From Dolomedes plantarius (Eukaryota; Arthropoda; Arachnida; Araneae; Dolomedidae), in NCBI GenBank assembly GCA_907164885.2, contig OU015501.1, forward strand, positions 19,501,631 through 19,565,630: a stretch of 64,000 nt of DNA, in the 5' to 3' direction. Position numbers and translations under genes: made by a program. The notes under the pieces were generated by a model that saw nothing but the letters and a program-made list of their open reading frames with translations, had not been told where the DNA came from and did not search any database. Each line of letters starts with the position of its first letter. The stretch's first letter is position 1. Positions 1 through 16,140 of the stretch are shown piece by piece.

Positions 1-39
1 CAATTTTTTTTTCTCCTCCTCATCGGCCGTCTGTCGCAG

Positions 40-61
40 AATAAAGCTCTTGTGTGGAGAG
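40..61 (+). other. possible short exon or UTR exon
   Basis: A pyrimidine-rich tract (about 5-30) runs into a CAG at 37-39, and a textbook donor GTAAGTTG starts at 62. Together they could bound a 22-bp micro-exon on the plus strand, or the donor could end a longer exon that begins left of the window. No protein similarity is recognisable in so short a stretch, so this is only a splice-signal observation. Confidence 0.2.
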
Positions 62-2214
62 GTAAGTTGATCCAATTCCTTCAGGTTTTCGGGAAAGGAT
101 AGATGCCGGATGTCAAAGTGTCAACGAGTTTTCTCTGGGCTCGTTGTCCAGAGATTTTGTTTGATGTCTTTTTTTTTCCCCTCTGCGTTACGGGGATGGT
201 TCGCATTTCGCTGTAATCTCGTCCCCCTCTTTTCCTGTTCTTGTTGGCTTGTTAAAATGATTTCATTGATGGCAAGTGTTGAAGTTTCATCGCTATTGTT
301 TTCGTTTCACCGTAACGCATTTAGACGTTTCTTTTCTTTATTCTTTTACAGGGAGGAGGGTTGTGTGAATAGCTTTCATTTTCATTGCCGGTGTGACTAC
401 CATTTCAAATTCCTAAGATTACAAGTAAAAAAAAAATGATAAAGTAAAAGCACATTACTGAAATAGATGGCGATTCTTCTATATCATCAAGTTACATAAA
501 TATCGATTTCGATGGTACTTAAATAGGTTCTTAGCTTACTGACATAGCTGTTGGGATTCATTGGAATGCAGCAAAAGTACTTCAGACTAGAAACACAGAC
601 CGTTTATTTTTATAAAGAAATCTTTTTTTTTATGATCAGGGAACTTTGATAGTTTACTGTAGGGAAACAGGAATAAGTTACTTGTGGAATTTCCTTTCCT
701 AGGTGCATGAAAAATAACTCACAAATTTATTAGTTTCTTTTGATATTTTAGCACCTGATGGGGATGACCCTAAAGTCCTATATGGCTACATTACTGGGGG
801 TCTCTATGAAACAAATTAAATATATCTTACTTTTTGTACTGAAGACCGATTTGTGGATAAATATTTCATAATTTGTGTACTAAAGAATTATTCATATACA
901 GCTTAATATTTTATAGTTTATGCAATGAAGACAGATTTACGGTTCAATATTTCATGATTTATATTTTAACGAAAGAACGTTGAAGCTTCTTGTTTATTAA
1001 AGGATCATTGAATTTTCAATTAGCTAGAAACAGCAAACTTAATAAGTTGATGAGTAGCTCATATTTATAGCTTATTTGTATTTTTTGTTTACAAAAATAT
1101 AAAATAAATTCTAAACTACACAGGTTTTGTTTTTAACTCTCCAACTTCAAAATCTACAACTTTATCTTTAAGTAAAAGTATAAAAAAATAATAATAATAA
1201 CTCTCCTCTACAGAATCAACTAACTGTTTTTGATGTTATTAAAATATTTCATACTGTCAAAAACCAACAAATTTCTTCAATTTTTTGTTAGATTTTTTAT
1301 CAATAATTTTTTATTTAAAAGAAATTTTGTACCAACCAAAGGAGAAAAATGTAAATGCTGTTTCGCAATATAAATTTACAATCTTTTTCTTCTTTCTCAG
1401 AACTTCAAAGTGGAAATTGTATATTCTTTCATTCAGTTTACTTTATGAATCCCCGATATATATTCACATTTTCTTGAAGCAGATGGTAGCAAGTACTTAA
1501 AGTGTTTAGTTTATAACAACTAATGAAAACAATCTGCTTAATAATTGTTGTTCAGAATTAACTGAACATAGTTTTAATTACATTGTTGAATAAATGCTAA
1601 AAATTTGTACAAATTGCCTGATGCAAAGCTCATTAATTTCTGAAAGAACGGACAGAATAATTTTTCGAGGGAATGAAATAAAAAAAAAATGTTACCAATT
1701 TACGATCGGTTTTCATTGAATAAAAATGTAAACCTATAGAAATATGATTATGTAATAACTTTTCTTGATTACATAATTTTAGGATTTTTACAAAGAATAA
1801 AAAAATCTGAAAAAAGTTTGTTATTTATATGATTTAACTTATATGACAAAACTTTTATATAATAAAAAATATTTAGTTCGCAAGTCAGTCTAAAAATGAC
1901 AGGTTACTAAGGCTGCGAAAATTTAATTTAGTCGATTCGTTTTCTACCAAGATCTGTCCCCAAATTACTTTTACAATAACCAACAGTGTGTTATCAATGC
2001 TTACAAAACTTAAAAAAAAATAAAATGCATCAATTCGTGGCGTTTATTTAGAGCTGTATAGAAAATTCTTATTTTAGAAAATGTTCCTATCCTAAAGGTG
2101 AATTTTAAGTACCTTTTAGAGGTGCAAAGTCTGCAGAATACCTTTTAATCGTAGTATAGATAAGTGGATATTTTGTCTATTGTATCATTGATTATTTGAT
2201 AGGGAAAAGTCTCA
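62..2214. other. AT-rich non-coding stretch
   Basis: The first 400 bases are less AT-biased than the rest, with T-rich and CG-containing runs that could be UTR or intron. Beyond that the sequence is AT-rich with short homopolymers. No open frame has protein-like composition and no terminal repeats are visible. Confidence 0.5.
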
Positions 2215-2620
2215 TGGCATTCAAACGTCCATGCCTTATTATGTTCGCTCTACCAATGTTTCTCACCTTTTTTTCTTAATTTTAATTGTAACTGGATAGC
2301 TCGAGAATCAAACTAGGATCTCATCCTCTACGGATCGATGTGTTGATTATTACACATCTACGCCCTGCCATAATGTTTATGGATGAAACTCACTTTCTCC
2401 TTCGTACTATGATCCAGGAGAAGGGGAGAGGGGAGTAAACTCTACCGTAGATATCACTTAATTTACGACGCCACTATAACAACCACTTTGTCAAATTTTC
2501 TTATTAATCATTTTTTCTTCACTTTAACCATAACTGTGTGTGGAAGAACCCCGGACCTTCTGTTATCCGGACAGATGTGTTGGAAACTAATTACACTGCA
2601 ATATCAGTATTTTAACTTAT
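2215..2620 (-). repeat. two decayed tRNA-derived SINE-like copies
   Basis: Read on the minus strand, 2281-2365 contains a box-B-like AGTTTGATTC preceded by a CAACACATC block. The segment 2531-2612 repeats the pattern (CAACACATCTGTCCGG, then a GGGGTTCTTCC box-B-like element). The shared order of blocks, also seen at 23285-23360, suggests one tRNA-derived SINE family with decayed copies. Target duplications and tails are not clear. Confidence 0.4.
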
Positions 2621-4750
<2,130 letters not shown>

Positions 4751-7197
4751 AATACAAGGATTAAAAGAAATAAAATATCATTTCTTTTGTTATAAAATTT
4801 CAACATGGTACGAAATACAGAAAATTTAATAACTTTATTCTGTTACCAAATTAAATTGTACTTTACTAGGAGTTTTACATTTACTTCAAAATTCGAAACG
4901 TAAGCAGGATCGATTATAAAGAAAATTATTTTATTAGGAAAATATACTAAATGAAGCTAATTCAGTATATTTGTTTATATTTCTATCAATCTGAATCTAA
5001 AGTTCATTTAAAATAAAGAGGGCTTTTACATCTGATATTTAAACGTGTGAATTTGGTTTCAAATAACTTTAAACTATCACCACTATTTCAGCCTATTCTC
5101 TTTTATCTGTAAAAAAGTGATCCTTTTAATCTAAATTTACATTTTTAAAAGGAGTAGTCTCTACGTGGGGGGAAAGGGTAGTTTTTTAGGTGGTTTAGAG
5201 TCACATTTTAAAACTTTTTATTTTATTTTTAATTTACTTTTTTTTACACTTTTAGCTGAGTGTGATGACACTGAAAAGAGTTAAAAAGCATAGAAAACTC
5301 TAATTTTGAGGTGCACCCCTCAAAAATACTGTATTAATTACCAGTTTGTAGATTCTTATGTGCTATAAAACGCAACTTAGTTGGATCAAGGAACTAGGGA
5401 AAAGGAGGAAAAAAAGTTTAGAAACAAGGTTGGACAAGCCAGGAATAAAGTTTACGACAAACGTAAAATAGTACATAGGCAGGAGTAAAAAAATCATTAA
5501 ATGAATTTTAAAATAATCAAAACTGGAAAAAATTAACCAAGTTTACATACAACTCCACTTTCAAGCAAGACACTCTTAACGGTATGACACCACATTTTGC
5601 GCATATATATATATCCTTATACTTTTCCTTTCTCAATACCTATTAAGATATCCTTAGGAAAGTCTGAAATGAATTCCATATATTCCAAAAGCCCCATCAA
5701 TACTAGTAAAAAGTTTACAAATACATCTTCTAGTGAGAAAATTTAAGAATATGAAATGAGTTTTAAACGATTTCAAGAGCACGTTAAACATACAACGTCA
5801 AAGAAATTTTTTTAACAAACAACTTTCCTTTTCAACTCTGAATAACTGAAATTCAAGTACCAAAATATTTGTCCACAAAATGATTAAGTGAAACAGAAAA
5901 ATATAAACAAAAAAATGAGTTGCATGAAATATTTTCTCCTCTAGTTTTCAACACATAAACCCGTTTCGCGTGCATTTGTAGTTTATGCCGGCGTGTTATT
6001 GTAGATGCACTCGTGAGTGGAATAAGCAATAGCTAAGAGATAACCGTTTCAAAAGTTCAACAAACCAGAATGAAAAATTTGTTACAGTATCCTACGCATA
6101 AAAACTAAAATCAAGAGAAATTAAAATGCTTTAACGTGAATCGACCATTAATTACTCAGTTAGAGACGATTAATTTATTACTATGAAGTTAACCTTGTAA
6201 TTAGTATTATAATATCATGAAAATTAAAATGGTAGCCTCAGATAAATACCCATAAATAAAGGTATCATGCATTAATTTTATTAACTTTATTCTACTTATA
6301 CACTGTCCTTATACATACTGATTGATGTATAGGGGCAATGTATAAATAATAAGACACCGATGTTCCTGTTCTGTCCCCTCAGTTTGGTTCCCTTTTATGG
6401 TTCTCTGATAAAAAAATAACCAACAGAAATTGATGCGTGTATGGGCGAATATGCTAAGCACAAGTATCAATCAAATTGAAAAAAAAATACTGATTGATAG
6501 AAATGTATATACGTAATTTTCACCCTTAAAACCAACTGTAATTAAATAACTGCGACCTCATTCACATAAACTATCAACTAAAAAATATTGTTTTTGAAAT
6601 TTTATTGACTTTATCTTTTAAAAAAAATTTAAAGTACGGACTTTTTGGAACTCTGAGAATTATTAAGGAAATCTACACATGCATAAATTTCTAATATTTA
6701 TGTTTCTTATTCACATATTTTTTTCGCTCATTTAATAAAATGTTAACTAATAATTGAGAACTTCAAAAAGTACATATAAAGGATTAACAAAACAAGAAAT
6801 ATTTTTTTACATAAAACTGTCTTTTAAAGAAAAATTAAAATATTTCGTCTGATTGTTTTCGAGATGAAAGACTCCAACACACGCATATATTGCTAAACTA
6901 TATAAGGAGGTGGCAAATGAGAGCTTACTCATACTTCAGTTAATGCTGATAAATCCCGTATTTAAATTTATACTTTAAATTAGACACTTTAAGAAGTTTT
7001 TCTGTAATTAATTGAAACAATTAATTTCATACTCCAGACTTCCTACAAAATAATCAAAATTTAAATCCCATTGCAGTGGAAACATTCAGACTACTTAAAA
7101 TAAATTGCTGTTGAAGTAATTTTGTTGCAAAAACATGAATTAATTTATACTAAAACTTACTAATTAGAAAACTGATGTAAATGAGGGTATTCCTGTG
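4751..7197. other. AT-rich non-coding stretch
   Basis: Nothing beyond AT-rich sequence with short A or T runs was seen. No credible open reading frame or terminal repeat structure is present. Confidence 0.5.
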
Positions 7198-7425
7198 TGC
7201 GCTTTTTTATAATTAATCATGATTTTTAAATAAATTTTAAGTACTTGCACCAAAATCTGTAACGAAAAACTAATTATTTTGCAAATTTGTAATACACATA
7301 CAAATACATGCGCTTTTTTATAATTAATCATGATTTTGAAATAAATTTTAAGTATTTGCACCAAAATCTGTAACGAAAGACTAATTTTTTTGTAAATTTG
7401 TAATACACATACAGTCGCATTATCA
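7198..7425. repeat. tandem duplication, 111-bp unit, two copies
   Basis: The block starting TGCGCTTTTTTATAATTAA at 7198 recurs at 7309 with only a few substitutions, giving a direct repeat of period 111. A minus-strand open frame spans both copies only because 111 is a multiple of three, so its repeated peptide does not argue for coding. Confidence 0.85.
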
Positions 7426-7563
7426 TATGTAAATGTCATCAGTAATCATCACATGCCATCGGTAAATGTTGACTGATTTATATTAGTACTGCATAATTTT
7501 GGAAATAATTTTAATTTTAATTTTAATTTCTTATTATACCACCTAATTTCATTATAAAAAACA

Positions 7564-7599
7564 TTCAGTTTACGCACACATATATGTGTGTAAACTGAA
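7564..7599. repeat. short quasi-palindrome
   Basis: TTCAGTTTAC and GTAAACTGAA flank a GCACACATATATGTGT core, forming a near-perfect inverted repeat of about 36 bp. It could extrude as a hairpin. No function is inferred. Confidence 0.6.
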
Positions 7600-7654
7600 A
7601 TCCAATACATGAAGGTAAACAAAATTCTTAAAAATTTATTTCTTTTATGTTCAA

Positions 7655-8442
7655 CTAGCTGAATACCCGTGCTTCGCTACGGAGTGCATTCAAATTAATA
7701 CAACGGTCAATGTATGCAATTAATGCCAAAATATATATATATTTATAATAAATACAACGGTCAATGAATACAGTTAATGCCAAAAAAATATATTTATAAA
7801 AAATCGTAATGGATATTTTTATAGACAAAATAATGTAGAAGAAAATATTCAAATTAAATACAACGGTCAATGTATGCAATGAATTTGTATGTTTAATATC
7901 CATAATACATACTAATTTGAATTAAATTCTTAAAAACTTCAATCTCAATTAGTCTAGTGGTTAAATGTTATCTTCTACCGTATTTTAATATTCTTTTGTC
8001 AATTTATTTCGTGGTTATGCACGTGACGCAAAATTAACTTGAAGTATCACAAAAAGAAAAGAAACCACGTGATCAGCATTTAATAAATTAAATTCTAAAA
8101 ATTAATCTTTAAAAATTCACCAAAAATCAGAAAATGGAGGCAAAGATTCGAAAAAGTTTTCATTGTAAATAAATTTTTATGATCTTTCTTGTGATATAAA
8201 TTTTATAACCCTCAGATTATTATTTTAAATCCAAACTTTAAAGAATGTTACAAAAACAGCTTAAAAATTTAATTTTTAAAAAAATCTAAGAAGAATTTTC
8301 CTTAGTGCACCCCTACACTATAAGAAGAATCACCAGAAGAATTTCAGCCCTTTAGGTCCAACGGTTTTGTCTGTGCGTTATCTGTCAGTCAGTCAGTGAG
8401 TTAGTGAGTCAGTCAGTTACGGAACTGTTTTATATATATAGA
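7655..8442 (-). mobile_element. non-autonomous Helitron, copy A
   Basis: Read on the minus strand the element starts TCTATATATATAAAACAG, then GTAACTGACTGAC repeats. It ends with a hairpin (CCGTAGC-GAA-GCACGG, one bulged A) a few bases before CTAG. It is flanked by A on the 5' side and T on the 3' side, the insertion preference of Helitrons. At 788 bp it has no Rep/helicase ORF, so it is non-autonomous. The same family occurs seven more times in the window. Confidence 0.65.
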
Positions 8443-9132
<690 letters not shown>

Positions 9133-9720
9133 CAGTCGAACCTCCATATATCGAAGTAGCAAAATGCCGGAAAAAAATTCGATATACAGAAATTTCGATA
9201 TATAGAATTGATCTTAGTTTTATCATAATTCTCCTAAAACATTAAAATTAAAGCTGATTTTCGTATAAGAAACTCCATTTCCAATTTATATGCGAATCAC
9301 AAAGTTAATAACTAAAATATAAATTAATGTGAACGATTTATTGCGTACTATATACCTTTAAAAAAAACAATCCAGTTAGTGGTTACAGTGATCACAGTTA
9401 CATTCTTTAAAAAAAAAACTACGAATATCTTGCTGAACAGCCAGTTTTGCTAAAAGTTCATCAAAGAAATGCTCGCATTCATTCAGTCCATTAAAAACTT
9501 CATCAGGGATGTTTTCTACGAATTGTAGTCCACGAAGTATTGTTTCAAACGCAAAAAATTGGGAGATTTTATTCTAAGGTGGAATAAAATCTCCCAATAT
9601 GTCGTGAAAAAAATTTCGATATATAGAAACAGTTTTTCTATGTAATGAACATGGAGATTTTCTAAGAGTTCGATATATAGAAAATTTCGATATAGGGAAG
9701 TTCGATATATGGAGGTTCGA

Positions 9721-9723
<3 letters not shown>
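9133..9723. mobile_element. pogo/Tigger-like MITE, TA target duplication
   Basis: The left end CAGTCGAACCTCCATATATC is the inverted complement of the right end GATATATGGAGGTTCGACTG. The element is 591 bp and flanked by TA (9131-9132 and 9724-9725). Subterminal inverted TTCGATATAT(A/G)GA motifs repeat several times. CAGT(C/T)GAACC ends with TA duplications are typical of the pogo/Tigger branch of Tc1/mariner. No transposase ORF remains. Confidence 0.75.
9558..9598. repeat. perfect 17-bp hairpin with 7-nt loop
   Basis: ATTGGGAGATTTTATTC at 9558-9574 is exactly complementary to 9582-9598, with TAAGGTG as the loop. It lies inside the pogo-like element and is not part of its terminal repeats. Confidence 0.85.
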
Positions 9724-9725
<2 letters not shown>

Positions 9726-9768
<43 letters not shown>

Positions 9769-10532
9769 CAGTTCCGTAACTGACAAACATATAACGCACA
9801 GACCAAACCGCTGGATCTAAAGGGCTGAAATTTTGCATAGCGATTTTTCTTATAGTGTAGAGGTGCAATAAGAAAGATTTTTAAAAAAATTTTCTTAGAT
9901 TTTTTTTAAATTGAATTTTTAAGCTGTTTTTGTAACGTTCTTTAAAGTTTGCATTTAAAATAATCTGAGGGTTATAAAATTTATATTACTAGAAAGGTCA
10001 TAAAAATTCCTTTAAAATGAAATTTTTTTCAACTCTTTACCTACATTTTCTGATTTTTGGTGAATTTTTAAAGATTAATCTTTAGAATTTGATTTATTAA
10101 ATGCTAATCACGTGGTTTCTTTTCTTTTTGTGATACTTTAAATTAATTTTTCGTCACGTGCATAACAACGAAATAAGTTGACAAAAAAATATATTAAAAT
10201 ATGATAAAAGATAAAATTTAACCACTAGACTCATTGAGATGGAAGTTTTTTAAAAATTTAATTCAAATTAATATGTTTTATGGATATTAAACATACAAAT
10301 TAATTCCAAACATTGACCGTCGTATTTAATTTGAATATTTTCTTCTATATTATTTTCTGTATTAAAATATCCTTTACGATTTTTTTATAAATATACTTTT
10401 TTGGCATTAATTGCATATATTAACCGTTGTATGTATTATAAATATGTAAATTTTTTTTGGCATTAATTGCATACATTGACCGTTGTATTTAATCTGAATG
10501 TACTCCATAGCGAAGCACGGGTATTCAGCTAG
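9726..10532 (+). mobile_element. non-autonomous Helitron, copy B
   Basis: It starts in a (TA)n tract leading to ACAGTTCCGTAACTGAC, which hides the exact TC start. It ends CGAAGCACGGGTATTCAGCTAG followed by T. Internal landmarks (CACAGACCAAACC, TCTTATAGTGTAG, CACGTGGTTTC) match the other copies in order. No ORF for Rep/helicase is present. It directly follows the pogo-like element, so both insertions use the same TA-rich site. Confidence 0.65.
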
Positions 10533-11369
10533 TAAGTAAATAAATGTTTGTTTTCCTGTTTTTGCTCTTGTATATTTTAAGCTACGAATCAATAAGTTTT
10601 AATGTGTTCTTTAAAAATAGCATTATACCGATGCAGAATATTCATCTTCATTAAATTTATTTTCCATAATTGAACAACTCACTCTCCAGTACGATTCTCA
10701 TCAAAAACCAGACAGACATTCTACATACTGAGTTATAATAAATGAAAATGTAATTAAAGTGATGCTCAAAGAAAAAATATTTTATTATGGGATTCTATTC
10801 TTCAAAGTGAATTGAAAGGTTTCTGTCTGTTGCACCAAGTATTCAGGAAATTTTCTCGACAATACATTAATTTGAGAGCTGTATATAAGTAATTATATGT
10901 TACTTATATACAGCTCTTACATATTCAATTTTAAAAACTAGTTTCAAACTTCTAGTTTCAGGAAGCCTTTTATTTTAGAAAATACTGCAATGTAAATAAT
11001 GCATAAGTAATAAAATATCTTCTTAAAAGGATAATTAATAGCAGTGTGTTTTGATAAGATTGTCTTCCAGCTTTCTCAATACCTGGTGATTTCTTTTCTT
11101 GTTTCTCAAATAGTTTTCCTGATTACGTAATATAAGTTATTTTATTCATAGGAATTCATTATTACTATGGTAACAATGCTGAAATACAACAGAACACCTA
11201 GTCTTCATTATAGCTTACTAATAACCATCATTTTGATAATCTCAAAACACTATTTTTGTCCCCATTTAACCTATAGATCTTCCTTACCTCTGATTTTGAA
11301 AATAATCCAATCATTTCTACATTCTTTCATTCAATTTCGCTTCACCTATATGCTTATTGAGATACTGAT
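10533..11369. other. AT-rich non-coding stretch
   Basis: Apart from the hairpin at 10875-10917 nothing is recognisable. One 92-residue open frame near 11167-11445 overlaps the tandem repeat below and has random composition. Confidence 0.45.
10875..10917. repeat. perfect 18-bp hairpin with 7-nt loop
   Basis: AGAGCTGTATATAAGTAA is followed by TTATATG and then its exact reverse complement. Arms and loop resemble a templated inverted duplication more than a transposon end. A small structured RNA cannot be excluded. Confidence 0.85.
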
Positions 11370-12280
11370 AGAAATCCTGGTTAAATACGTATCTTATTTT
11401 ACTATGACCTCTTTTAACATAAACTATATTAATGTATCACGATAAACATATTAATCTAAACGCTTTACTAGACTTTTATAAGGTTCTTGAAATAAAGTAA
11501 ATTAACGAAGGATTTACTTAATTTCAAGAACCTTATAAAAGTCTAGTAAACTTTTCTAAGGTTCTAGGAACTTCACTTTTTGAATCTTTACCCTAATGTA
11601 AGATAATTTTTAAATCTAGATAAATTACATTAAAATTTAACAAATTATATAAATGAAACGAATTGAAAATGGAAAAAATATCTGAATAAAAAAAATGTCG
11701 ATTAAATACGTATCTTATTTTACGATGTCCTCTTTTAACATAACCTATTACTGTATCACGATATTACCTATTAATTTACAAGCTTTACTAGACTTTTTTA
11801 AGGTTCTTGAAGTTAAGTAAATTAACGAGGAATCAACTTCACTCTCTGCAACTTCACCCTAATGTACAGAGAGGTAACATATTATATAATTTGTTAAATT
11901 TTAATGTAATTTTTCAATCTAGATAAATTACATTAAAATTTAACAAATTATATAAATGAAACGAATTGAAATAGGAAAAAAATATCTGAGAGAGTAAAAA
12001 AATGCTGGTTAAATATGTATCTTATTTTACGATGACCTCTTTTAACATAACCTATTAATTAATGTAACAGGATATACCACTTAATCTAGAAGCTTTACTA
12101 GATTTTTTAAGGTTCTTGAAAGTAAGTAAATTAACGAAGAATCAACTTCACTTTCTGAAAATTCACCCTAATGTAAGAAAATTTTCAATATAGATAAATT
12201 ACATTAAAATTTAACAAATTATCTAAATGAAACTAATTGAAAAGGGAAAAAAATCTGAGAGTAAAAAAAAGCCCCGGAAA
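11370..12280. repeat. tandem repeat, about 300-bp unit, three copies
   Basis: The landmark TTAAATACGTATCTTATTTT at 11381 recurs at 11702 and, with one change, at 12009. Each copy continues with CCTCTTTTAACATAA, CTTTACTAGA, AAGGTTCTTGAA and a shared ACATTAAAATTTAACAAATT block. Copy 1 is longer because of an inverted insertion (11512-11548 and following). Copies differ by scattered substitutions, so the array is not very recent. Confidence 0.85.
11466..11548. repeat. 37-bp near-perfect inverted duplication
   Basis: Positions 11466-11502 are complementary to 11512-11548 with one mismatch and a 9-bp loop. Copies 2 and 3 of the surrounding tandem repeat lack the second arm, so the right arm is a local inverted insertion. 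Confidence 0.85.
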
Positions 12281-14797
12281 ACTAGAAAAAGCTAAATAAC
12301 AATATAGAACTTGTGTTAAGTTAGTTAGTTTTGTTAGCTTTTAGTTTTACTAAGTATCTCATGCATTGTAGTGTTACTTTTCCAATTAAGTATCTATCAA
12401 AAGTCTACCAACAATTCGAAATTATTTCTTGCTACTTCAGTCATAAAAATTATGAGATATTAATGACAGAGTAAAAAAGAATTATTAATAAATGAAAAAA
12501 TGAAAAACTTTACCTGATAAAAATCGAATATTGTATTTGATTAGTTATATATATTTTGTGTCACATGATATATACTGATCGTAATACTTTAATAGGGAAA
12601 AAATGTACTAATTTGCATTTTTTATGTAGACATTTGTCAGAAAGAAATGCAATTAAATAAATATTAAAGAAACTCTCCAAACTCTTTTTTTACATTTTAT
12701 CTACAAAATGCGTCTTGACAAACAAATACAAAATTCCATGACAGAGATGTTTTCAAAATGTTAGATGATATTATAAGGAGTATAAACTTTCTAACTAACC
12801 CAAAGCCACTTTTATCCCGAGAACATTTTTTGATTGATGTGATTTTTATAACATTACTTTGATTTTTATAGAGTGTTATAAAAATAATATCAAATATTAT
12901 ATTAGGCGGTCATAGATTAGTTTGAATGGAAGCTAATGGAATCTTATATTTGAGATAAGTGGAATAAAACACAGCATTTCTTAGATATTTCATAAACGTT
13001 GGGGATTTCTCATACTTGTACTGGTAACTAATTAAGATGTTATGGCAACTGGAACATCTATTACTCGTTGCAAAGTGACAGCAATTACGTCTTAGTGTAG
13101 ATTTGCTGGTCTGCGATTCAGTTATTTAAAAAAACCCACACAGGTTCATCACTGTGAACACACATTTATTTTTCTTGACAATTTTTTGAATTTGAATTAT
13201 TTCGATCTGAAGTGGGAGAATAAATTGCTATTATTTCATAACCCATATAACATATTTACGTTATTTTTTACCGAAATATGTTTTGAAAGAAGAATACAAA
13301 TATTCTGTACTTATATTCTTTTTTAAATTCTTGATCCGACAAATTTTCCCGCATATTTAAAAATATCTTATTTACTAATTTTTGTAGTTTTTAATTTCGC
13401 ATTAACTTTGTTCATTGCTTGAAAGTAATTAAAACTAGTCAAAATATATTTAACTTAAATGAAAACTTATGAAGAATATGGTTATAGACAGAGTATATGG
13501 AACCTATACTGAAAATAATAGTTCGTTAATGTAGGTTTAAATAAAAGGTAAAAAAAAGCTCTAGAAATTTTCAGAAATCAGATAAATGGAAAGAGAAAAT
13601 AAGGCTAACTTACACGTCTTTTAGAATTATTACTGTGGGTAAAAGATATCAGTATCAATAAGCTTGCAAAATTTTGGGGAATGTCCATTACTCACCATGT
13701 GTTATAATTAATCTTAGTTAATATGAATGGATATGTATAAAAAAAGCTAAATACAAATGTTAAAGCATCAAAGCATCATCAGTATCATCCTAAGTATATT
13801 TTTAGCAAAAAGAGACATCGCCTTGCACTTTATAGTCATGTACTTTCCACTACAGTGTCATCACGTTGAAAACTGAAATAGAGGCTTAGGGCTTTCAAAA
13901 TTAATAATTATGTTTAAGATCTATCTTGCGCCAAAATTTTGTGATATGTTCTTTTCTCTTGTCCAAAGAAATTGTTTTAATGTTTCCTAATAGTTCATGT
14001 CACTGATAAATGATTAAGATGTACCCAACAAAGAGTATATATGGCTATATATAAAGTTTTAGAAAGAAAATGAGATCGATGTAATATCAACACAGTCCCT
14101 AACGGGTTTCTCATCACGAATGAGTTTAAATATTAGGTAGAAATTTTCAGCTTAGATTTGAAATCACGATGTGCTTTGAAGGTCACATTCATGGCAAGGC
14201 ATTGCTTTTGAATCGCATGTAATTCCGGGGTAAAACCTTCGGCTCATCTGAAACCGTCATAAGTATTCTTACCCACCCACTATAACTATAAACAATGGCT
14301 AAAAATGCTAACAATGGGCAAAGAAGATACATAAAATATTTATTAAATATCTCCATTTGATCGACCAAAATGACCAAATGTTTGCGACAAGGAAAGATCT
14401 ATGTTCTTCGTTTGTTGCCCAAGCAACCGAATACAAAGTTTAAACATAAGCAGGTGGCAAATGATACTTTTCTTTAGCGTGGCATTAGGTATTAAATGTC
14501 GACACATTCTGAAAGCTCTAAATTAATAATACATTAATCAGTGGTGAAAAATACATTCTTAATAAATTATCTATATTCTTAACATTTTTGTAAAAAATGT
14601 TAGAACTGTCTCATTCATAACTTTTAGTTATAATCCTTTCATGTTTCTGCCCCACACACACTAGTCTTCCCCTAGTCTGCTATATATTTTAACAATATTA
14701 TCAGTATGAACGATGGTTTATATTACTACTTGCCTTCAAGATTAATAGTAGGATGTAAGTTTTAACTAAAAGATATGTTTAAGAGAACAAAAAATAG

Positions 14798-14804
<7 letters not shown>
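12281..14804. other. AT-rich non-coding stretch
   Basis: No gene, RNA or repeat could be supported. The open frames are short and AT-driven. Confidence 0.5.

Positions 14805-14857
<53 letters not shown>
14805..14857. repeat. (TA)n microsatellite
   Basis: About 53 bp of uninterrupted TA dinucleotides. Confidence 0.95.
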
Positions 14858-14861
<4 letters not shown>

Positions 14862-15889
14862 AACCAAACTTGTCCAAACTTTGTAATGTTTACTACTACA
14901 TAATTCTAAAATCTTTGAATAAAGAATATTAATGTAATATTTTGCAAAAATTTGTTCAGTATTCGTGTTAAAAATAGCTTCAAAATCTAACATTTAATTT
15001 GTACAATTTCATATTTACAAATTATATATCTTCAATTACATATCTACAAATTATATATTAAATTACACATCACTATTATGAAAATAATTTACCAACAGAT
15101 GGGGAATACAGAAAAGCATACCTAGAGAGAGGATTATAAGAAAGCAAGTCAACTTTAAATTTATTAAGTCTTGAGATCAGAATTAAAAGGATATGTACAA
15201 GGAAGCATAACTAATAGGCTTTCAACTGATTGTGGGTAAAATTTAGAAGTTTCATTTACATATTACGACATAATTATATATTTAGCCTACAATAAAACGC
15301 AAAATCAATTTTTCACCCTTCTCCTGTTAAAAAAAAATTGAAAATTAAACATGGTTTGGATAGCTAAAATTAAAAGCGAAGAGACCTAAAGATGACTGAG
15401 AAAAAATAGCAAAAAAACCTGATAGTATGAAATTCCGAACAACTTGCCGGTTTCGAAAATAAATGCGATAACTTTACGAATGATATATTCGTAATATCTT
15501 CTGAATGACAACGTTGTATCGAACTTTTGACGCCTTGATCCGGTTATATCCTTCCGTCGACCCTGAGAATGGTTAAATAAGGAACTACAGGAAAATAGCC
15601 TGCTTATTTTCGCCATTCCCAGGAATGGCTGATAAATCGAGCTTAGATTATTTTAATGAAAAAGTCGAGAAAAATATTACGTATCTATTTTGTGAAATAA
15701 AAGAAATATATTTTACGTCTCATAAAGCAACTTGTACTTATATGTTTATTATCGGGTATGTATGTATTTTGTTGATTCTATTGCTGAAAAAATCTACTGT
15801 GAACAGGTTCATTTCTATTCTTATGTAGTCATGATGGCTAATCTTACAGCCGCACAATATGTTACAACAAAACTATCAGAGCGGTTGAA
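14858..15889. other. non-coding stretch, more complex from about 15470
   Basis: AT-rich up to about 15470, then a more mixed composition around 15470-15660 (CGACCC, GGAATGGCTGATAAATCG). A 67-residue plus-strand open frame at 15625-15828 begins MADKSSLDYFNEKVEK. It has no recognisable domain and is probably chance. Confidence 0.4.
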
Positions 15890-16140
15890 AAGTAAACGAA
15901 TATTTTTCTTAGCAATCAAGCAAGTGCGGTCGCGATTTTTCCTCGGATGATCATCTCCAAATAGGTCGACGCAAAGTTAGAATGATAGTGAAACATTTCC
16001 TTGCAGATTAGGGCCCCCCTTCTTTCTTTACCTGGTGAGGACAATCGCAATGCAAAGCCAATTAGGGAGTGATTTATTCCCGGCTTTAGGGGCCTTCCAC
16101 AAAATAATCGAAGGAGAGGGAAGGTGTTACAAAGCTCGGT
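15890..16140. promoter_or_regulatory. candidate conserved non-coding element
   Basis: Composition changes sharply from AT-rich to mixed, with homeodomain-type sites (CCAATTAGG, AATCG), an octamer-like CAATGCAAAG and several CG dinucleotides. It has no open frame that looks coding. In a homeobox locus such islands are often enhancers. This is inferred from composition alone. Confidence 0.3.
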